From NCBI GenBank assembly GCA_934693215.1, contig CAKUVB010000053.1, positions 1-10,148 on the forward strand: a stretch of DNA of 10,148 nt, given 5' to 3'. Both the position numbers and the translations under genes were made by a program. The stretch's first letter is position 1. Each line of letters opens with the position of its first letter. The stretch comes from an uncultured Candidatus Melainabacteria bacterium. Its GTDB lineage: Bacteria; Cyanobacteriota; Vampirovibrionia; Gastranaerophilales; Gastranaerophilaceae. The notes below the pieces were generated by a model. The model was given only the letters and a program-made list of their open reading frames with translations. It had not been told where the DNA came from and made no database searches. This document shows, in pieces, positions 5,677 to 10,148 of the stretch.

Positions 5677-7238
5677 TGTCAGAAGCCGTCCAAACAAAAA
5701 AAATTAACCCTTATATTATTGCACTTGTTGTTTTATTACCTGGTTTTTTATCTCTTGCAGCCAGTTCAGCAACAAATGTTTGCCAGCCGAATATTGCAGG
5801 ATATTTTGGGGCAACTCAATATGAAGCAAACTCTGTTGTTACAGGATATATTATTGCGGCAGGGATTATGTTGCCAATTACAACATATTTAAGTAATATG
5901 TTTGGACAAAAAAAATACTTGATATACTGTATTATAGTTTTTACATTAGGTTGCCTATTCTGCATAATGGCAACAGATTTACACCTTTTGATTATTGCAA
6001 GGCTTATTCAAGGGGCTGGTAGTGGAAGTATTTTACCAATATGTCAAGCCGTTTTGCTTGATACATTCCCTCCTGAAAAACGAGGTGTTGCAATGGGTTT
6101 GTTTGGTGTTGCTGCTATGTTTTCACCTCTTGCCGGTCCTTATTTTGGAGGATATCTTACTGACAATTGGTCTTGGCAATGGGTATTTATTATAAACATT
6201 CCATTATGTATAATTTCAGTAATATTAATCAAATTTATTTTGCCTGACAACAAACCTGTACCAAAAGAGCAACGAAAACCTTTTGATATGCTTGGATTTA
6301 TTTCTATTGCAATGGCAATGGGTTGTTTACAAATCGTTCTTGATAAAGGTGAACAGTTTAACTGGTTTGATACAACTTGGATATGTTGGCTTGCCGGAAT
6401 TAGTGTATTTAGTTTTGTTTTTTTCTATGTGTGGGAATTGGAATGCGATTCACCAATTATTGATATAAGAGTATTTAAAGATAGGAATTTTCTATACGGA
6501 ACGGCAATAAGTTCTGTTATTAACATAATGTTGTATGCAACATTATTATTAGTTCCGATGTTTGTTCAGGCTCTTTTAGGATACAGCCCTTCAATGGCCG
6601 GTTTTTCAATGTTTCCACGAGCAGTTGTTTGTTTGATAGGTTTAATTGTATTTGGAGAATTATCAAGATACATAGAACCAAGAATTTTAACCACTATAGG
6701 ATTTATAATTATGGGTGGTTCTGTTTTTTGGATGAGCCAATTAAGTACAACTGCATCATTAAGAGCTATAGTTATTCCTAATATAATTCTTTGTATCGGT
6801 GTCGCTGCGGCATTTGTTCCTATTACTGCATTGGCTTTTTTAACCTTACCTTCATCAAAAAGTGTTGATGCTGCATCTCTACACGCATTCTTTAAAAATG
6901 TTGTTACAGCAATGTCAACTGCTATGTCATCAACATTTGTTACCAGAGTTTCACAAGTTTACCAAAACTATTTGGTTGAACACTTGAGTTGGCACAATCC
7001 CATGTTTAGAATACATTTAGCAAATTTACAACACAAGTTTGTTAAATACTATGCCCCTGTTTATGCTGCTAAAAAAGCAAACGGTGCTTTATATCGTGAA
7101 ATGCTACATCAATGCAAATTATGTGCATTTTATGATGTGTTTTTGCTTTTAGCATTTTTATCATTTATGGTTATACCACTAATTTATTTGCTCAAAACAA
7201 GCAAAATGTCAGAAAATCAAAAGCCTAAAGAGATTTAA
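5676..7238 (+). CDS. emrB: EmrB-type DHA2-family drug:H+ antiporter (MFS)
   Basis: The 520-residue inner-membrane transporter is predicted to use the proton gradient to export hydrophobic drugs through the adjacent EmrA. The length and the many hydrophobic segments fit the 14-helix DHA2 branch of the major facilitator superfamily. Visible motifs are the helix 1 region (12-33), the motif-A-like loop YLSNMFGQKKYLI (71-83), RLIQGAGSGSILPI (109-122), and motif C plus the following DHA2 signature, GPYFGGYLTDN then WSWQWVFIINIP (154-176). The hydrophilic loop at 190-203 separates helices 6 and 7. A longer loop before the last helix (about 429-480) is usual for EmrB-like proteins. Translation is probably coupled to emrA through TAATG, with only a weak GGGG at 5662-5665 upstream. 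The last 14 bases overlap the 3' end of the convergent rdgB gene. Confidence 0.95.
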   Translation: MSEAVQTKKINPYIIALVVLLPGFLSLAASSATNVCQPNIAGYFGATQYEANSVVTGYIIAAGIMLPITTYLSNMFGQKKYLIYCIIVFTLGCLFCIMATDLHLLIIARLIQGAGSGSILPICQAVLLDTFPPEKRGVAMGLFGVAAMFSPLAGPYFGGYLTDNWSWQWVFIINIPLCIISVILIKFILPDNKPVPKEQRKPFDMLGFISIAMAMGCLQIVLDKGEQFNWFDTTWICWLAGISVFSFVFFYVWELECDSPIIDIRVFKDRNFLYGTAISSVINIMLYATLLLVPMFVQALLGYSPSMAGFSMFPRAVVCLIGLIVFGELSRYIEPRILTTIGFIIMGGSVFWMSQLSTTASLRAIVIPNIILCIGVAAAFVPITALAFLTLPSSKSVDAASLHAFFKNVVTAMSTAMSSTFVTRVSQVYQNYLVEHLSWHNPMFRIHLANLQHKFVKYYAPVYAAKKANGALYREMLHQCKLCAFYDVFLLLAFLSFMVIPLIYLLKTSKMSENQKPKEI

Positions 7239-7794
7239 GAAAATTTATTACATTGTTCATAGCATTTGCTCTATGAGAAATTGTGTTCTTCTTTTCTTCA
7301 CTCATTTCTGCTATTGTGCAATCATATCCATCAGGCTGAAATATTGGGTCATACCCAAAACCATTAACACCTTTTGATTCTTTTATAATCTGTCCTTTAC
7401 ATTCACCTGTTGTTTGATAAATTTGTTCACCCTTCTCATTTATAAGCGTCATACAACAAACGAACTTAGCTTTTCGGTTTTCTTTTCCTTCAAGCTCTCG
7501 CAAAACTCGTTCTATTTTTGCAGCTTGAGTTCCGGCATAACGTGCAGAATACAATCCCGGAGCACCATTAAGTGCCTCTATACAAAGTCCTGAATCATCA
7601 GCAAGCGATATTGTATGAGAAACTCTATAAGCTTCTATTGCTTTTTTATATGAATTTTCTTCAAACGTAGAACCGTCCTCAATGGGATTAAACCCTTCTG
7701 CCGGCAAAATGAATTCGATACCCGAATCTTTAGCTATATCATTAACTTCTTCAAGTTTATGAGGATTTCCTGTTGCAAATACTATCTTTTTCAT
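7225..7794 (-). CDS. rdgB: RdgB/HAM1 non-canonical purine NTP pyrophosphatase
   Basis: This cytoplasmic house-cleaning enzyme hydrolyses dITP, ITP and XTP to monophosphates, keeping deaminated purines out of DNA and RNA. It has 189 residues, close to the usual length of about 195. The family motifs are all present: FATGNPHKLEE (6-16, phosphate binding), TFEENSYKKA (43-52), ADDSGLCIEAL (65-75, with the metal-binding and catalytic Asp pair), GAPGLYSARYAG (77-88), GFGYDPIF (145-152), and KKNTISHRA (168-176, base recognition). The start is set by the conserved MKKIVFATGN. No Shine-Dalgarno is visible in the 21 bases between it and the upstream TPR gene, but a TATAAT lies at 7807 to 7802, so transcription could begin very near the ATG. 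Its stop lies inside the convergent emrB gene (14-base overlap). Confidence 0.97.
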   Translation of the reverse strand: MKKIVFATGNPHKLEEVNDIAKDSGIEFILPAEGFNPIEDGSTFEENSYKKAIEAYRVSHTISLADDSGLCIEALNGAPGLYSARYAGTQAAKIERVLRELEGKENRKAKFVCCMTLINEKGEQIYQTTGECKGQIIKESKGVNGFGYDPIFQPDGYDCTIAEMSEEKKNTISHRANAMNNVINFLKSL

Positions 7795-7815
7795 AAGTTT
7801 TATTATATTACAAAA

Positions 7816-9462
7816 TCATAACTGCGAAAGTATATTATTAAACACTTCACTCCAATCATCATGGTTAACTTGTTTAAATATTGTCACAGAATCATACCAT
7901 TCAGTAGTTTTATCATTATCAAACCAACGCCAATCAGGACAATATGGCAGAATCAAAAAAGTCTTTACACCCAATGCTCCAGCCAAATGTGCAACTGATG
8001 TATCTACAGTTATTAATAAATCTAAATTTTTCAAAGCAGCTGCAGTATCGTCAAAGTTTTTGAATGTACTTCCTAAATCAATAAGATTTGGATATTTTTT
8101 ATAATTATCCAATGATGGATTTACCTGAAAAGAATACACACTTGTTTTATCTAAATTAATTATATTTTCAAACAACTCAATATTTAATGTTCTATGAATT
8201 TGTTCTCTTAAATTAGTTGCACCAGCTTCCCAACATATACCAATTTTTTTATTCTGTGTGTTGAAATATTTTGTTTTATATTCTTCAATCTTGTTTTCAT
8301 CAGGAATCATATAATTATCTGTAAACGGGATTTTTCCAAACCCTTTATTTAAATAATAAATGCAACTTGCAAGCATTACAGATTTGTCATAACGTGGGAA
8401 TTTAAACTCCTTATCGTTAGGATAAAACTCTATTTTTTTATACTTAGAAAAAGAGCGTTTAAACAGACTACATAAAGGTTCAGCAACCATTACTCTGACT
8501 TTTTTAAACTTTTTTTCTAAAAATGGCAAATACCTTGAAAACTGTATCTGATCACCGATTCCTTGATCACCATATACGAAAATTATTTCATCTTTAAAAC
8601 TTCCACCCTTCCAAGGTCGTTTAAATTGAGAATACCAATCAATATCATCTTGAGAATCATTATCTACATTAACATAATATCTATATCCCCTCTTAAACTG
8701 TCTTGCAGAAAGATAATATGAAGCAAACAAAAACCTTAAACCCTTTTTTTCCGGCATGATTTTTTCTATCTTTTTAAGATAATAATATGTTTTCTTGCGA
8801 GATTTTACATCTTTTGCATAACTTATTGCTAAATTCAGATACCCACCGGCTTTGTTACCATTTTTCACCATTAAACGATATGATTTTCTTGCTAATTTTT
8901 CATCACCATATAAGGTTTCTGCTTGTAATCCGTTTAAAAACCAAGCAAGTGACAACTTAGGGTTTAATAACAAAAGTTTTTTACAATACTGTTCGCTCTC
9001 TTTGAATAAGCCTATTTGCAAAGAACTATAGCCCAAATTATATAAAAACATCTCATCTGTTGGAAATTTTTTATTTGCCTCTAATGCATAAGTATATGCT
9101 TCTTGATAATTTTTACATTCAAACAAAGACATAATTATAGCTCTATACAAATCATAAGATTTATTCTCTGCCAATGCTTTTTTCAAATAAGATATAGCCG
9201 AAAAATATTTAGTTAAAACAAATTTAGACATACCAATATATGAAACTATAGTTTTTGATGGTGTAAGCTTATACGATTTTTCAAGATATTTTTCAGCTTT
9301 TTTATAATTCCCCAAATTGTAATACAATAGCCCTAAAAAAGATAATACAGACGTGTTTTCAGGAGAAGTTTTTAAAAGCTCTAAATATATCTTTTCAGCT
9401 TTTTTAAACTCTTTTCTTCTTGTAAATTCTACTGCTTGTTTTATTTGTTCAACTAATTCCAT
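7816..9462 (-). CDS. TPR-repeat protein with C-terminal GT-B (heptosyltransferase-like) glycosyltransferase domain
   Basis: This is a two-part protein of 548 residues. Residues 1 to about 265 are tetratricopeptide-type helical pairs, roughly seven units by eye (for example 19-33 KKAEKIYLELL and 51-66 GNYKKAEKYLEKSYKL). They probably bind a protein or peptide partner. From about 280 comes a GT-B-like region of the kind found in TPR-linked, GT9/heptosyltransferase-like proteins. Its motifs are YGDQGIGDQIQFSRYLP (297-313), GICWEAG (408-414), TVDTSVAHLAGALG (485-498), PDWRWFDND (509-517) and EWYDSVTIFKQ (521-531). No signal peptide or membrane helix is seen, so it probably acts in the cytoplasm. 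The donor sugar and acceptor are unknown. Starting 13 bases after its tandem paralogue with no clear Shine-Dalgarno, it is probably read from a shared transcript. Confidence 0.85.
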   Translation of the reverse strand: MELVEQIKQAVEFTRRKEFKKAEKIYLELLKTSPENTSVLSFLGLLYYNLGNYKKAEKYLEKSYKLTPSKTIVSYIGMSKFVLTKYFSAISYLKKALAENKSYDLYRAIIMSLFECKNYQEAYTYALEANKKFPTDEMFLYNLGYSSLQIGLFKESEQYCKKLLLLNPKLSLAWFLNGLQAETLYGDEKLARKSYRLMVKNGNKAGGYLNLAISYAKDVKSRKKTYYYLKKIEKIMPEKKGLRFLFASYYLSARQFKRGYRYYVNVDNDSQDDIDWYSQFKRPWKGGSFKDEIIFVYGDQGIGDQIQFSRYLPFLEKKFKKVRVMVAEPLCSLFKRSFSKYKKIEFYPNDKEFKFPRYDKSVMLASCIYYLNKGFGKIPFTDNYMIPDENKIEEYKTKYFNTQNKKIGICWEAGATNLREQIHRTLNIELFENIINLDKTSVYSFQVNPSLDNYKKYPNLIDLGSTFKNFDDTAAALKNLDLLITVDTSVAHLAGALGVKTFLILPYCPDWRWFDNDKTTEWYDSVTIFKQVNHDDWSEVFNNILSQL

Positions 9463-9475
9463 TGTGTCTATTTTA

Positions 9476-10148
9476 TCACTTATTTTTCAATTCCGTCAAT
9501 TTAGCAATAATCCTATCAACTTCTGATTTCCACGAGTTTTTATATCGTTGCTTAAATATACTAACAGATTTATACCATTCCGTTGTATTATCGTTGTCAA
9601 ACCATCTCCAATCAGCATAATATGGAAGTAACATTAATGTATTTAAGCCCATAGCACCAGATAAATTGGCAACAGAAGTATCCACAGTAACAATAATATC
9701 CATTGATTTTAGATAAGATGCCGTATCATAAAAATCCTTAAAATCTTTTCCTAAATCAATAATTGGATATTTTTTAATTTCATTATTTGATGCACCCACC
9801 TGAAAAGAATAAAACTCATAATCCTGTTCAAATAATTTTTCAAATTCATTTATATTAACAGAACGATGTATTGTTGTTCTTAAATCAGAATTTCCCGCTT
9901 CCCAGCATAAACCTACTTTTAATTTGTTTGATTTTATACCAGATTGTTGAGGAACATCTATGTATTTATCCGAAAACGGAATATTCTGAAAATCCATACC
10001 CAAATAATATGGCAATTTTGACAATGCAACCGAATAATCATACTTAGGAATTTTTGTCACAAATTCCACATCAAAATTACTTTCAAAAAGTAGTTTTAAG
10101 TTCGGATAAACAAAAACTTTCACTGATTTGACTTTTGTTTTTAAGAAC
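9476..10148 (-). CDS. Second TPR/GT-B glycosyltransferase paralogue, C-terminal part (5' end beyond right edge)
   Basis: The frame is open to the window edge. A GTG at 10123 could be mistaken for a start, but the codons before it read FLKTKVKSV and align with FLEKKFKKV of the neighbouring gene, so the true start lies outside. The visible part covers the GT-B-like domain: GLCWEAGNSDLR, then TVDTSVANLSGAMG, LLPYYADWRWFDND and TEWYKSVSIFKQ. From CWEAG to FKQ it matches the downstream neighbour at about 60% of positions by my hand alignment, so the two arose by tandem duplication. Whether it also has TPRs cannot be seen here. It ends with TGA 13 bases before the neighbour's ATG. The role is inferred as protein or surface glycan glycosylation, substrate unknown. 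Confidence 0.85.
   Translation of the reverse strand, partial: FLKTKVKSVKVFVYPNLKLLFESNFDVEFVTKIPKYDYSVALSKLPYYLGMDFQNIPFSDKYIDVPQQSGIKSNKLKVGLCWEAGNSDLRTTIHRSVNINEFEKLFEQDYEFYSFQVGASNNEIKKYPIIDLGKDFKDFYDTASYLKSMDIIVTVDTSVANLSGAMGLNTLMLLPYYADWRWFDNDNTTEWYKSVSIFKQRYKNSWKSEVDRIIAKLTELKNK

Noticed and set aside
10121..10123. GTG as start of the right-most minus-strand gene
   Set aside because: Codons upstream of it to the window edge are open and align with the paralogue (FLKTKVKSV against FLEKKFKKV), so it is an internal valine.

Overview
The window is AT-rich, densely coding bacterial DNA. It fits an anaerobe with a Gram-negative-type envelope. It carries an [FeFe]-hydrogenase maturase (HydG), a biotin synthase with the cysteine pattern expected of the obligate-anaerobe type, an EmrAB-type efflux pair that normally works with an outer-membrane channel, and TPR-glycosyltransferases. 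The EF-Tu N-terminus resembles the cyanobacterial/Vampirovibrionia type. My best guess is a gut Gastranaerophilales (Melainabacteria/Vampirovibrionia) genome. This is inferred from gene content and remembered sequence resemblance, not from a search.

Layout. (1) 1-330, minus strand: 5' end of tuf (EF-Tu), running off the left edge, with its own promoter-like sequence at 399-426. (2) 331-571: a 241-base divergent intergenic region holding that promoter and a possible plus-strand promoter. (3) 572-979, plus: an unrecognised 135-aa protein poor in charge and rich in Gly, Phe, Asn and Ser. (4) 1036-4016, plus: hydG, bioB and a DUF1643-like gene, tightly spaced and probably co-transcribed. (5) 4039-7238, plus: a MarR-family regulator, an EmrA/HlyD-type adaptor and an EmrB-type DHA2 transporter, preceded by a 9-4-9 palindrome over a probable -10 element. 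(6) 7225-10148, minus: rdgB/HAM1 (its 3' end overlaps emrB by 14 bases), then two tandem paralogous TPR/glycosyltransferase genes, the second cut by the right edge.

How the genes work together. The MarR-EmrA-EmrB set reads as a self-contained inducible drug-efflux operon, with the regulator sitting on its own promoter. HydG and BioB are both radical-SAM enzymes that need iron-sulfur clusters and strict anaerobiosis. They sit in one apparent operon, but neither has its usual pathway partners here (no hydE, hydF, bioA, bioD or bioF). No tRNA, rRNA, CRISPR array, insertion sequence or convincing intrinsic terminator was seen. No gene-free stretch exceeds 300 bases. The most open items are the orphan protein at 572-979, the hydG-bioB-DUF1643 linkage, and the duplicated glycosyltransferases.
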